A stretch of DNA of 38,694 nucleotides from Deltaproteobacteria bacterium (GTDB lineage: Bacteria > Bdellovibrionota > FAC87 > UBA2466). The position numbers were made by a program, and so were the translations under genes. Positions 1 through 7,736 of the stretch are shown piece by piece; the stretch's first letter is position 1; each line of letters opens with the position of its first letter. Under the pieces are notes generated by a model that made no database searches, was not told the DNA's origin, and was given only the letters and a program-made list of their open reading frames with translations. The DNA is taken from the NCBI GenBank assembly GCA_900299195.1, contig OMIX01000086.1:1-38694 (forward strand), read 5' to 3'.

Positions 1-48
1 CACAAAGAATTCCAGCGGGTTATGGAAGTGAATTTGGAGGTGCTCTAA
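1..48 (+). CDS. 3' end of a truncated or partial gene (unknown)
   Basis: An open frame enters from the left edge and ends at a TAA at 46-48, giving the 15-residue tail HKEFQRVMEVNLEVL. Nothing upstream is visible, so the product cannot be named. The tail loosely resembles the F-x-R-V-M-x-V-N-L stretch of short-chain dehydrogenases. In that family this stretch lies in mid-protein, so if the similarity is real the gene is truncated. The resemblance is too short to rely on. Confidence 0.3.
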   Translation, partial: HKEFQRVMEVNLEVL

Positions 49-71
49 ATCACGTCAAATCTTTTTTGAAT

Positions 72-201
72 GTTTTAGGGAGCTTTTAGGGAAAATACTT
101 TTAACAGTGAGATGAGAACCTTTCTCGCCGTAGATAGACAAGGGGTAGAAACCGAAGCTGTTGCAGGCCCCGTGCGATTTTAATGCTGTACGATACTAAA
201 C
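72..201 (+). ncRNA. Candidate structured RNA / dispersed element, copy A
   Basis: This segment is related to 22803-22944. The shared core runs GGGTAGA(A/C)ACCG(A/C)AGCTG, then CAGGCCCCGTGCGATTT, then AA-GC-GTA-GATACTAA. A further shared block, AGGGAAA(A)TAC, lies about 50 nt upstream of the core. Possible helices in this copy are GTTTTAG (72-78) with CTAAAC (196-201), AACAG (103-107) with CTGTT (158-162), and TTTC (121-124) with GAAA (148-151). No coding frame explains the conservation, since the two copies differ by single-base gaps. Strand is assigned by analogy to copy B and is not proven. No known riboswitch or housekeeping RNA signature was recognised. Confidence 0.4.
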
Positions 202-406
202 TTGTAACTATCTTAACTCCCGTTACCTCTCTAGACATAACCCCTTACCCAATTCCGTACAGAACGCCCCCATGTAAAATAAAAGGACACTTGGGTGCCA
301 TTAATTGCTTTAACACCAAGAGTTTTCAAATCTTAAGCGAGAACAATCTGAATACGATCCAGACAGATGGCCTATACTTTGCTCTCTTCCCACTAAGGAG
401 AGTTCT
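202..406 (+). other. Non-coding leader of the protease gene
   Basis: No convincing gene was found here. An imperfect stem-loop lies at 290-320 (CTTGGGTG with CACCAAG, one bulged base) and is followed by a short AGTTTTC. It could be a weak terminator for the element upstream. AAGGAG at 395-400 is a good ribosome binding site for the gene starting at 407. A short open frame from 183 exists but begins inside the conserved RNA element and has no ribosome binding site, so it is not called. Confidence 0.4.
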
Positions 407-1591
407 ATGTGGCAAAAGCTGTTACGGGTTGGAATTTTAATGGGGGTTATGAGTCCTCACCTCTGGGCGCAAATGAGTTCCTCTAACTTAAGTCCCAGCA
501 GTCTCTATCCTGCTTCAACGTGGTTGCAACGATGCTCAGAGGAAATAGACAACCGTATTTCTGGCAAAGAAAGCAAAGTTGTTATTCCGTGGAGAAATGG
601 TGAGGAGTACTTAACTACGAGTTGGGCTTATGGATTAGATTTAACAGCAGTTGCTATTGCCAGGGGAGCTCCTCGAGGAGTCGCTATCACACCCCGACAC
701 GTGCTTTATACAAAACACTATGGTTGGCATGCTTGGCCGGGGCAAACGGTCAAATTTCTAACTATGGATAATAAAGTGATTTCAAGACAAGTAGAGCAGG
801 TTAGATATTTAGGTTCACCGAATGATAGAGTTTTGAACTTGGATATCGCAGTGGTGAGACTTGTTGAAGATCTTCCTGACACCATTTCGCCCATGAAACT
901 AGTCGCCCCCTTAGGATTAAGTGACGTAGCTCAGCGGGGTTGTCCCATTCTTAGAATCGATCAAGAAAATAAAGCCCTCTTAGTGGTTGCGGACATGTTT
1001 CCCAAAGACTTCTCTGAAACTTTTTTTCGATTTTTACGACCTACCGACCATTCTCCACAGAAGTCGGTGCGCAAGTACGCCCCTTATTATGAGTCGATGA
1101 TTCCTGGGGATTCAACCTCTCCCTCGATTCTTTTGTATCGCGATCAGAATAGAGTCACTCCTTTTTTGATAAGTCAGGTAACTGCCGCTGATCTGGGACA
1201 TGGTCCCAATGCTTCTGGTTTAGCGGGGGATATTCAACAATTAATAGAGCAGTTCGGAGATACTGAAGTTAAGTATCAATTGGTATTGGGTCCAGATGAG
1301 TTTACTCGAAACAGTCCATTACCCCCCAATCCCACCTGTGAGCTCGACATCGTTTATAAAAAGAAGAGCGCTATAAAAGGGACCTGCTACTTCAATTTGA
1401 AAATTACAAATGAGAGCTTTATTGCTACTTATCCTCTCACGGCTCCAGAGGGTCCGAGTTGGAAAGTGTCTCGAAATAAAAAAAGAGCTTCAGGGGTTTT
1501 TGTGTGTGATGGTGACCACTATGAGAAAGATTTTACTGTGTTCATTAAAGGGCCAAGCGGACACGGAACTTGTTCAGGGACAGTGCATTAG
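407..1591 (+). CDS. Secreted trypsin-like serine protease with Cys-containing C-terminal domain
   Basis: Predicted exported S1-type (chymotrypsin-fold) endopeptidase of 394 residues. Residues 1-21 form a signal peptide with a likely cleavage after L-W-A. The triad can be read as His98 (ITPRHV, in place of the usual TAAHC), Asp146 (LDIAVVRL, like DIALL) and Ser236 (PGDSTSPS, like GDSGGP). The segment after about residue 310 is a separate beta-rich tail with four cysteines that could form two disulfides, suggesting an adhesion or substrate-binding domain. The ATG is supported by AAGGAG 6 bases upstream. It stands alone, convergent with ppiD. The family assignment rests on motif spacing only. 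The oxyanion region has T-S-P where G-G-P is usual, so activity and specificity are uncertain. Confidence 0.72.
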   Translation: MWQKLLRVGILMGVMSPHLWAQMSSSNLSPSSLYPASTWLQRCSEEIDNRISGKESKVVIPWRNGEEYLTTSWAYGLDLTAVAIARGAPRGVAITPRHVLYTKHYGWHAWPGQTVKFLTMDNKVISRQVEQVRYLGSPNDRVLNLDIAVVRLVEDLPDTISPMKLVAPLGLSDVAQRGCPILRIDQENKALLVVADMFPKDFSETFFRFLRPTDHSPQKSVRKYAPYYESMIPGDSTSPSILLYRDQNRVTPFLISQVTAADLGHGPNASGLAGDIQQLIEQFGDTEVKYQLVLGPDEFTRNSPLPPNPTCELDIVYKKKSAIKGTCYFNLKITNESFIATYPLTAPEGPSWKVSRNKKRASGVFVCDGDHYEKDFTVFIKGPSGHGTCSGTVH

Positions 1592-1622
1592 CCGTTCTCG
1601 CAGCTCTTTACTTACTTTTTCC

Positions 1623-1658
1623 CTGAGAGTTCGCAGCCAAACTGAACTTCTCTCTCAG
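1623..1658. terminator. Inverted repeat between convergent genes (weak terminator candidate)
   Basis: CTGAGAG (1623-1629) pairs with CTCTCAG (1652-1658). The stem can extend inward by TTC/GAA with a 3-base bulge. It lies between the ends of the protease and ppiD genes, where a bidirectional terminator is expected. No clean T-run follows it on either strand. A perfect 14-bp palindrome (GAGAATTAATTCTC, 1664-1677) lies beside it and overlaps the ppiD stop codon. Confidence 0.35.
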
Positions 1659-1668
1659 AGTAAGAGAA

Positions 1669-3186
1669 TTAATTCTCGGCAGTTTCTGGAGTGAGCTCAG
1701 TTTGTTTTTTTGAAATGAGTTCATTGTCGATTTTAGCCTTCTTTTTCAGATTGTCCTGCCAAGATTCCATCAAGGAACGTTGGAGCGAGGCTAAAAGTTT
1801 CTTTTCTTCCCCGTCACGTGCTTTGTCTGCTTCGGCAGATTTGGGCAAGTCAAAGGAAAGCAACTTAATATAGTAATAGTTTTCCTGAGAGTAGAATAAT
1901 TTTTTAGCTATGGGTTGGCTTTTCGATAATTCAGCAACCCCGTCCAGGATGGAGTCTACGGGACCTATACTAGGAATATTTCCCTCGCCAAAGTTGAAGG
2001 TTCCCGTTTTCTTTATTTCTACTTTCCAAGATTTTAGCTGAGATTCAATCGATTTCCCTTCGCTTAACGAGGTTTCTATTTTTTTTCTTTCTTGATTAGT
2101 CCATTCAAGCTTTTTCTTGTCTTTTAGAAGTTTTTGGGCGATCGAATCTAACTTTTCAGCCATAGGAATGACTTTAGAGGCCCGAGAGTTTTCTAATTTG
2201 ATGAAAAAATAGCCAAAGTTAGTTTCAATCAAAGGGGATATTTCTCCCTGTTTCATTTTGTCGATGGCATCTTCCAAAGGTTTTTCTAAGGTTCCTCGAT
2301 TGACCCATCCCGCATATCCGCCCTTTTTGGCATATTCGTCATCGGATTTGCTTTTAGCTAACGCTTCAAAGTTAGCGGCTGTGAGTTCTTTTTGAATTTC
2401 TTGAGCTTTGGTTCTCGCTGAACCCTTAACCGCATCTGATGCCTGAAAGGGAATCCCGACTCGAATTTTTCTTATTTCTACCGCAGCGGGGTCTGTGAAT
2501 TCTTTCATGTGAGAATCATAATAAGAGCGGATTTCTCCTGCAGAGTTCTTTTTGAATTCCTCCATCTCTTTTGGCTCCAGAGTGAATGCGGGAGCTAAAG
2601 TATTAAAGTCAATTTTTGCGTAGGCTAACTCCATTTTGGCTTGCGAGGTTTCATGGTTCTTCCGAGCCTGTTCTGGAGTGAGTCGAACCCTGTCCAAGAG
2701 GTAAGTCTGCCAGCGATTAGTTTCCATCTCTCGTCGCATGCGTCCTTCTTCTAGCCCTCGGTTGGGAAGTTTTAAGTATTGCTCTGCATCAAATTTTCCA
2801 TCCTTTTGAAAATAAGGAAGAGTGCGGATTTTGTCGGCCAGTTCACCATCAGAAACGACAAATCCTCGATTGTTAGCTTGTTGGGCTAATAATTTGTACT
2901 TGATGAGTTCTTCTAAAGTGGATTCGGGAATTCGAAATGCAGAGATAAGTTTCTCATCATACTGAGCTCCGAGCATTTGCTGGTATTGCATCAGTCGGTA
3001 TTGAAGGATCTGTTGAAACTCTCGTTGGCTTATACTTTCGCCATTCACCCAAGCGACGACTGCCCCCTCACCGCTTTTACTCGAACTTTTTCCGGCTCCG
3101 TAGACAAAGATCATGACGAAAATAATCGCGATAAGAACGATAGAGTAAAAAAGATTTTCCTTTTTCTGACGAATGGCTTCAAGCAT
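1669..3186 (-). CDS. ppiD: PpiD-like membrane-anchored peptidyl-prolyl isomerase
   Basis: Periplasmic chaperone/foldase that would act on proteins leaving the Sec translocon. The 505-residue protein has a short cytoplasmic N-terminus and one membrane segment at about residues 14-31. A SurA/PpiD-type N-terminal chaperone domain follows (about 35-170, containing the V-N-G-E-x-I start motif). A parvulin/PpiC domain spans about 230-340, with the Y-A-x-x-G-G-x-x-G-W core and the I-E-T-x-F-G-Y-F-x-I-K end. A charged C-terminal region closes the protein. E. coli PpiD is longer (623 residues) and also has one anchor. The ATG lies 126 bases from the divergent mreC start, so promoters for both must sit in 3187-3311. 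Many parvulin domains in PpiD are catalytically weak, so a chaperone role is safer than an isomerase role. Confidence 0.85.
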   Translation of the reverse strand: MLEAIRQKKENLFYSIVLIAIIFVMIFVYGAGKSSSKSGEGAVVAWVNGESISQREFQQILQYRLMQYQQMLGAQYDEKLISAFRIPESTLEELIKYKLLAQQANNRGFVVSDGELADKIRTLPYFQKDGKFDAEQYLKLPNRGLEEGRMRREMETNRWQTYLLDRVRLTPEQARKNHETSQAKMELAYAKIDFNTLAPAFTLEPKEMEEFKKNSAGEIRSYYDSHMKEFTDPAAVEIRKIRVGIPFQASDAVKGSARTKAQEIQKELTAANFEALAKSKSDDEYAKKGGYAGWVNRGTLEKPLEDAIDKMKQGEISPLIETNFGYFFIKLENSRASKVIPMAEKLDSIAQKLLKDKKKLEWTNQERKKIETSLSEGKSIESQLKSWKVEIKKTGTFNFGEGNIPSIGPVDSILDGVAELSKSQPIAKKLFYSQENYYYIKLLSFDLPKSAEADKARDGEEKKLLASLQRSLMESWQDNLKKKAKIDNELISKKQTELTPETAEN

Positions 3187-3311
3187 AGCGACTCAGATCC
3201 TTCACAGTTGAATTTTGAAAAATTGTCTAAAACACAATTAGTCAAATATGTTGAAATATGTTAAAAAACATCAATTACATTAAGGTGCTCCCTGACTAAA
3301 ATCAAGTAACC

Positions 3312-4145
3312 TTGGCGACTGGAAGAAAATATTATTTTGTGGCACTCCTTTCGGGGGTGACGTGTATCGTCGCTCTGTACGTCCATGTTCATCGGCAAGG
3401 CCGCACCACTTGGATTGATAATGGAATTATTTCAGTGACCGGTGGATTACAGTCTGTGGTCTTGGGATTGGGGCAGGGCGTAAAAAATCTCGTGGACCAT
3501 TACTTCCTGCTAGTCGATGCTAAAAAGAAAAACGAGCAATTAGAGTTAGAAGTGAGTTCTTTGCGTAGCAAAGTGATTACCCAAGATGAACTCATTTTGG
3601 AAAACAAAAGACTCCAGGAACAATTGGCTTTTAAGGCAAAAGAGAAAGAAACTTTGCTTTCAGCCAAAGTGATTGCTCATGATGTTTCACCCGATTTTTT
3701 GGGGATTCGGATTGATCGGGGTTCAGACGATGGGGTTCAATTGGGGATGGGAGTTATTCACACGAGTGGGATTGTGGGGCGAGTTCATCGGCTGACGCGC
3801 CGTTATTCAGATGTAGTAACACTTTTGGACCCGTCGAGTAATGTGGACGTGATTGTTCAACGGAGCCGAGCTAGAGGCATTCTTTCTGGCCAAAGCAAGT
3901 CCCTAAGCGGAAAGTTGAAATACATCGACCGATTAGATGACGTCATGGTCAACGATATCTTGGTTTCCACCGATTTTGGTAATATTTTCCCGAAAGGTTT
4001 AATGGTTGGCACTATTACGGCTGTGATTCCCAATTCGAATGGGATTCTACAGACCATTTCGGTCAAGAGTGCTATTGACGTTTACCGGGTAGAGGAGGTG
4101 TTTCTTGTATTTCCTCCAAAGCAATCAGAAAAAGCTATTAACTAA
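3312..4145 (+). CDS. mreC: Rod-shape-determining protein MreC
   Basis: Bitopic scaffold of the elongasome that links MreB/MreD to PBP2 and RodA. The 277 residues comprise one membrane segment (about 8-26), a coiled coil (about 65-108) and a C-terminal double beta-barrel domain. That domain carries typical MreC motifs: VTLLDPSSNVDV, and the F-P-K-G-L-M-V-G segment near the end. The start is a TTG at 3312; an in-frame stop at 3297-3299 rules out anything upstream, and no ATG fits the membrane segment. It is the first gene of a five-gene run. mreB, normally directly upstream, is absent here and replaced by the divergent ppiD. Confidence 0.93.
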   Translation: MATGRKYYFVALLSGVTCIVALYVHVHRQGRTTWIDNGIISVTGGLQSVVLGLGQGVKNLVDHYFLLVDAKKKNEQLELEVSSLRSKVITQDELILENKRLQEQLAFKAKEKETLLSAKVIAHDVSPDFLGIRIDRGSDDGVQLGMGVIHTSGIVGRVHRLTRRYSDVVTLLDPSSNVDVIVQRSRARGILSGQSKSLSGKLKYIDRLDDVMVNDILVSTDFGNIFPKGLMVGTITAVIPNSNGILQTISVKSAIDVYRVEEVFLVFPPKQSEKAIN

Positions 4146-4668
4146 CTTTAATCCAGTTTTTCTGACTGTTTTTGTATTGTTAATGATTTTATTCCGCAGC
4201 ACAGCTGAGGCTATAGTTCCCTCTGTGTTAACGGGTTGGGATATTTTACTCCCGATTGCGATTTATCTTGGGCAACGGCGAGCCATGTGGGAGGGAATTC
4301 TTATCCTATTGTTTAACGCCCATCTGTATTCATTGAATTCCTCAGCACCTATCGGTCTTTTTGTGGTTTACTATCTGTTGTTTTTCTTTTTTGCTCAGAT
4401 AGTTGCTTATATCCTGTACGCTCAAACCCCTGTTTCAGTTATTTGTTTGCTTTTTTTAGTGAGTCTGCTTTCTCGATTGGTGCTGCCACTATGTTCGCAA
4501 CTCTTTGACCAAGTTTTTTATGTGTTTTCATGGGGAAATTGGAGTTTTTGGAATGTAGTTTTAAATACTGTTTTGGGCTTTTTTACTTATCTAGTTTTAA
4601 GCATTTTAGATCGAATCACTCTTAAGGTTCCTCCTAGAAATATTACTTTGGGGGATAGCTCGTTATGA
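4105..4668 (+). CDS. mreD: Rod-shape-determining protein MreD
   Basis: Small polytopic inner-membrane partner of MreC. The 187 residues hold about five hydrophobic segments and little soluble sequence, matching the family in size and in position between mreC and mrdA. Sequence conservation in MreD is low, so position is the main evidence. The start is a TTG at 4105, preceded by a strong ribosome binding site (AGAGGAGG, 4091-4098) that lies inside mreC. The two genes overlap by 41 bases. The next gene overlaps the mreD stop by four bases (ATGA), so coupled translation is likely. Confidence 0.85.
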   Translation: MYFLQSNQKKLLTNFNPVFLTVFVLLMILFRSTAEAIVPSVLTGWDILLPIAIYLGQRRAMWEGILILLFNAHLYSLNSSAPIGLFVVYYLLFFFFAQIVAYILYAQTPVSVICLLFLVSLLSRLVLPLCSQLFDQVFYVFSWGNWSFWNVVLNTVLGFFTYLVLSILDRITLKVPPRNITLGDSSL

Positions 4669-6623
4669 TCGGTAGAGAGGATGAGGTCCGCGAGTTTCGG
4701 CAGAGGGTTTGGGGATTTCAGGCTCTTTTGATTTTTTTCTGGCTGATCCTTGTGATGCGATTAGGGTACCTCCAAATTTTTCGAGGGGACGATCTTCGAA
4801 AGTTTTCGGAAGCGAACAGGTTAAAAAACGAAAAGCTCTTTCCCACTCGCGGGATTATCTTTGATCGTAATGGAAAAGTGATCGTAGATAACCGAGCTGC
4901 CTTCGATGTGGTTTTGTTGTCTCAGTATTACAAGAGCAATCCGGAAAATAATGCGAGGCTTGCTAAAGCCCTTAATTACAGCCCAGAGGAAATGGAGAAA
5001 CGCTTACAGAAGATGGGGCGGGCTAGAAGTTATATTCCGGTTCTTTTACGTGCCGATGTTTCTAAAGAGATCATTGCCGCTGTTGAGACCCATTACCCGA
5101 GTTTATTAGGGGTGGACATTGAAGCTACGGTTCAACGAAGGTACCCCTTTAAAGAAGTGGCTTCGCAGTTATTGGGCCATATTAGTGAAGTCGATAACCG
5201 AGATATTCAACAGGATTCTAAAAAAATTCTTCAATTGGGCGATTATATTGGGAGAATGGGGCTTGAGAGATATTACGATTCGGAATTGAGGGGAGTGAAT
5301 GGAATTGGATATGTCGAAGTAGATGCTACTGGGCGTCGACGCAAAGTTGAAGGGGCCGAAAAACTATTAGGATTTGTGGCTCAAACGGAACCTGTTCCCG
5401 GAAATAACCTTTATTTGACCTTAGACGTGGATCTTGAAATTGCAGCGGCTAATTCATTGAAAAAAAATAAGTATAATGGGTCGGTAGTTGCAATTGATCC
5501 AAGAAGTGGTGAAGTCCTAGCGCTGGTCAACGAACCCGGTTTTGAGCCTGAGTCTATTTCTGGCCGGGAGATTGATCCTAAGGTTTGGTCCAACCTGAGA
5601 AATAATAAAGAGCGACCTTTACGAAATCGAGCTATCCAGGACATCTATCCTCCGGGTTCCACCTTCAAGTTGTTCATGGCTATTGCTGCGTTAGCAGAAG
5701 GAAAGGCTACTCGTCAGACCTCTCATTACTGCAATGGTGGAATGTCTTTTGGAAATCGCAGATTCAATTGCTGGAAAACTCATGGCCCCACCGATTTTGT
5801 GAAATCCATTCGTGAGTCTTGTGACGTTTACTACTATAACCTGGGCATTTCGTTGGGGCCCGATGTGATTGCTAAATACGCTAGATTGTTTGGTCTAGGA
5901 CAACCCACTGAAATTAAATTGCCAGGAGAGCAGAGGGGGCTCATTCCAGACACTCAGTGGAAGCAAGAGCGATTTAAGGATGTGTGGCACCCCGGAGAAA
6001 CTTTAAGTATTGCGATTGGACAAGGTTATATTTCTGCTACTCCCATGCAGCTGGCCAATGCTTATGCGGCTATTGGGAATGGCGGTTTTCTCTATAAGCC
6101 GTTTCTAGTGAAGAAGATCGAAAAAAGAAATGGGGAGCTCATCAAAGAATTTCATCCTGAACTCAAAAGAAAAATAGAAATTCCCCAAGAGGTTTTTGAA
6201 GCAGTAAAGGAAGGTCTTTACCAGGTAGCCAATACTCCCGGAGGGACGGCGATAGTGAGCGGCCATAGCAAGAAGGTTGGTATTTCGGGAAAAACTGGAA
6301 CTGCTCAGGTGAGGGCCTTTTCGGATATTATGAGAATGAAATGTGAGTCGATGCCAACTAAAGACCGTCATCATGGTTGGTTTGTGGGCTACGCTCCTAG
6401 GGAAAACCCAGAAATTGCCGTCGCTGTCATAGCCGAGCATTCGTGCCATGGGACTTCAGCAGCTCCGATTGTTCGCGATGTGATCGAAGCCTATTTTGAC
6501 AAAAAGAATCCGCCAACTCCTGATCCTACGGAAGTAAAGTCTAAAGAGGATAATCCATCAGTGACTGAAAAGAAGCTTCATGAAGTGGATGGAGAGGGTG
6601 GAGAAGTGGGGCAAATCAACTAG
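4665..6623 (+). CDS. mrdA: Penicillin-binding protein 2 (elongasome transpeptidase)
   Basis: Class B PBP that cross-links peptidoglycan during lateral wall growth, working with RodA. The 652-residue protein has an N-terminal membrane anchor (about 18-37), then a PBP dimerisation domain with the conserved T-R-G-I-I-x-D-R-N-G motif. A transpeptidase domain follows with all three active-site motifs: Ser332-T-F-Lys335, Ser385-C-D387 and Lys543-T-G545. S-x-D in place of S-x-N is normal for PBP2. The last 45 or so residues are a Pro/Glu/Lys-rich tail outside the catalytic fold. The ATG overlaps the mreD stop (ATGA). Confidence 0.95.
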   Translation: MIGREDEVREFRQRVWGFQALLIFFWLILVMRLGYLQIFRGDDLRKFSEANRLKNEKLFPTRGIIFDRNGKVIVDNRAAFDVVLLSQYYKSNPENNARLAKALNYSPEEMEKRLQKMGRARSYIPVLLRADVSKEIIAAVETHYPSLLGVDIEATVQRRYPFKEVASQLLGHISEVDNRDIQQDSKKILQLGDYIGRMGLERYYDSELRGVNGIGYVEVDATGRRRKVEGAEKLLGFVAQTEPVPGNNLYLTLDVDLEIAAANSLKKNKYNGSVVAIDPRSGEVLALVNEPGFEPESISGREIDPKVWSNLRNNKERPLRNRAIQDIYPPGSTFKLFMAIAALAEGKATRQTSHYCNGGMSFGNRRFNCWKTHGPTDFVKSIRESCDVYYYNLGISLGPDVIAKYARLFGLGQPTEIKLPGEQRGLIPDTQWKQERFKDVWHPGETLSIAIGQGYISATPMQLANAYAAIGNGGFLYKPFLVKKIEKRNGELIKEFHPELKRKIEIPQEVFEAVKEGLYQVANTPGGTAIVSGHSKKVGISGKTGTAQVRAFSDIMRMKCESMPTKDRHHGWFVGYAPRENPEIAVAVIAEHSCHGTSAAPIVRDVIEAYFDKKNPPTPDPTEVKSKEDNPSVTEKKLHEVDGEGGEVGQIN

Positions 6624-6637
6624 CCATGAGTTGAACT

Positions 6638-7732
6638 ATGGAATCTCAGAATTTTATTAAAACATTCAATGTGGGGCTCATCGTATCCATGTTTCTCCTT
6701 TTCCTGTTAGGAGTCATCACGCTATATAGCGCTGCTCGGGGGCCTGGACTCTATGGGCTTTATAAAAGTCAATTGATCTATTTTGGAATTGGTTTGGTTT
6801 TAATCTCTATTTTGGTCTTCATTGATTCCGAAATTTTACAGAAGCTTTCTTATTTGTCTTATGGCGGAGTTCTTATCATGTTGGGATTGGTTCTGGTGGT
6901 TGGGCATGAATCTAAAGGAAGCTCCCGTTGGTTTAACCTAGGTTTTTTTCATCTCCAGCCCTCAGAATTAGCAAAGGTGTCTATTGTGATGACCTTAGCA
7001 AAATACTTCTCTGATGAAAAATATGGGGGGCCCTACACTTTAAAAAGATTGGTAGTCCCCGCCCTTTTCATACTTCCTTATTTTCTCTTAATTTTAAAAC
7101 AGCCGGACATGGGAACAGGGGGGATCGTATTTTTAACGGCAGGGGCTTTGATTTTGTTTGTGAAAGTGGATTGGAGGTCTCTGGTCATACTCGGAATTTT
7201 AGGTGTGGTTACGGTACCTGTGGCTTACCAATTTGTACTCCACGATTATCAAAGAGAACGGGTCAAAACGTTTCTAGATCCTGAGAGGGACCCTAGAGAC
7301 ACTGGCTATAATGCTCTCCAGTGTAAAATCGCTGTAGGCTCAGGAAAAATATTTGGCAAAGGTTATCTGAAAGGAACTCAATCCCAACTTAATTTCATTC
7401 CCGAACAGCAAACCGATTTCATTTTTTCTGTTTTTGCGGAAGAAAGAGGATTTTTTGGGGCTTTGATCCTTTTAGCCCTTTATGGTTCTTACTGCTTTTA
7501 CTCTTTTAGAACCGTGGCACGGGCACGAGGAAAATTTGAGATGTTACTGGCTTTTGGGTTAACGGCCATCATGTTCTGGCACGTTTTTATTAATATAGGG
7601 ATGGTCATTGGGGTGATCCCTATCGTTGGAGTGACGTTACCCTTCTTCAGTTATGGGGGATCTTCACTATTAACTTTTATGTTGATCACAGGACTGCTCC
7701 TTAATATCAGCCGAAAAAGATATATTTTTTAG
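6638..7732 (+). CDS. rodA: RodA, SEDS-family peptidoglycan glycosyltransferase
   Basis: Polymerises lipid II into glycan strands in the inner membrane as the partner of PBP2. The 364 residues contain about ten membrane segments. SEDS signatures are clear: S-S-R-W near residue 95, Q-P-S-E-L-A-K, the K-Q-P-D-M-G-T segment, P-E-Q-Q-T-D-F-I-F (with the essential Asp) and F-F-S-Y-G-G-S-S near the C-terminus. It follows mrdA by 14 bases in the same operon. The order mreC-mreD-mrdA-rodA is widespread in rod-shaped and curved Gram-negative bacteria. Confidence 0.95.
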   Translation: MESQNFIKTFNVGLIVSMFLLFLLGVITLYSAARGPGLYGLYKSQLIYFGIGLVLISILVFIDSEILQKLSYLSYGGVLIMLGLVLVVGHESKGSSRWFNLGFFHLQPSELAKVSIVMTLAKYFSDEKYGGPYTLKRLVVPALFILPYFLLILKQPDMGTGGIVFLTAGALILFVKVDWRSLVILGILGVVTVPVAYQFVLHDYQRERVKTFLDPERDPRDTGYNALQCKIAVGSGKIFGKGYLKGTQSQLNFIPEQQTDFIFSVFAEERGFFGALILLALYGSYCFYSFRTVARARGKFEMLLAFGLTAIMFWHVFINIGMVIGVIPIVGVTLPFFSYGGSSLLTFMLITGLLLNISRKRYIF

Positions 7733-7736
7733 ACTC

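Noticed and set aside
73-97. Similarity of TTTTAGGGAGCTTTTAGGG to the TTTTTAGGAGCTTT stretch near the origin (29230-29244)
   Set aside because: The match is short, AT-rich and gapped; chance is the simplest explanation.
183-440. Open frame of 85 codons beginning in RNA copy A
   Set aside because: It has no ribosome binding site, an odd composition, overlaps the protease start and begins inside a conserved non-coding element.
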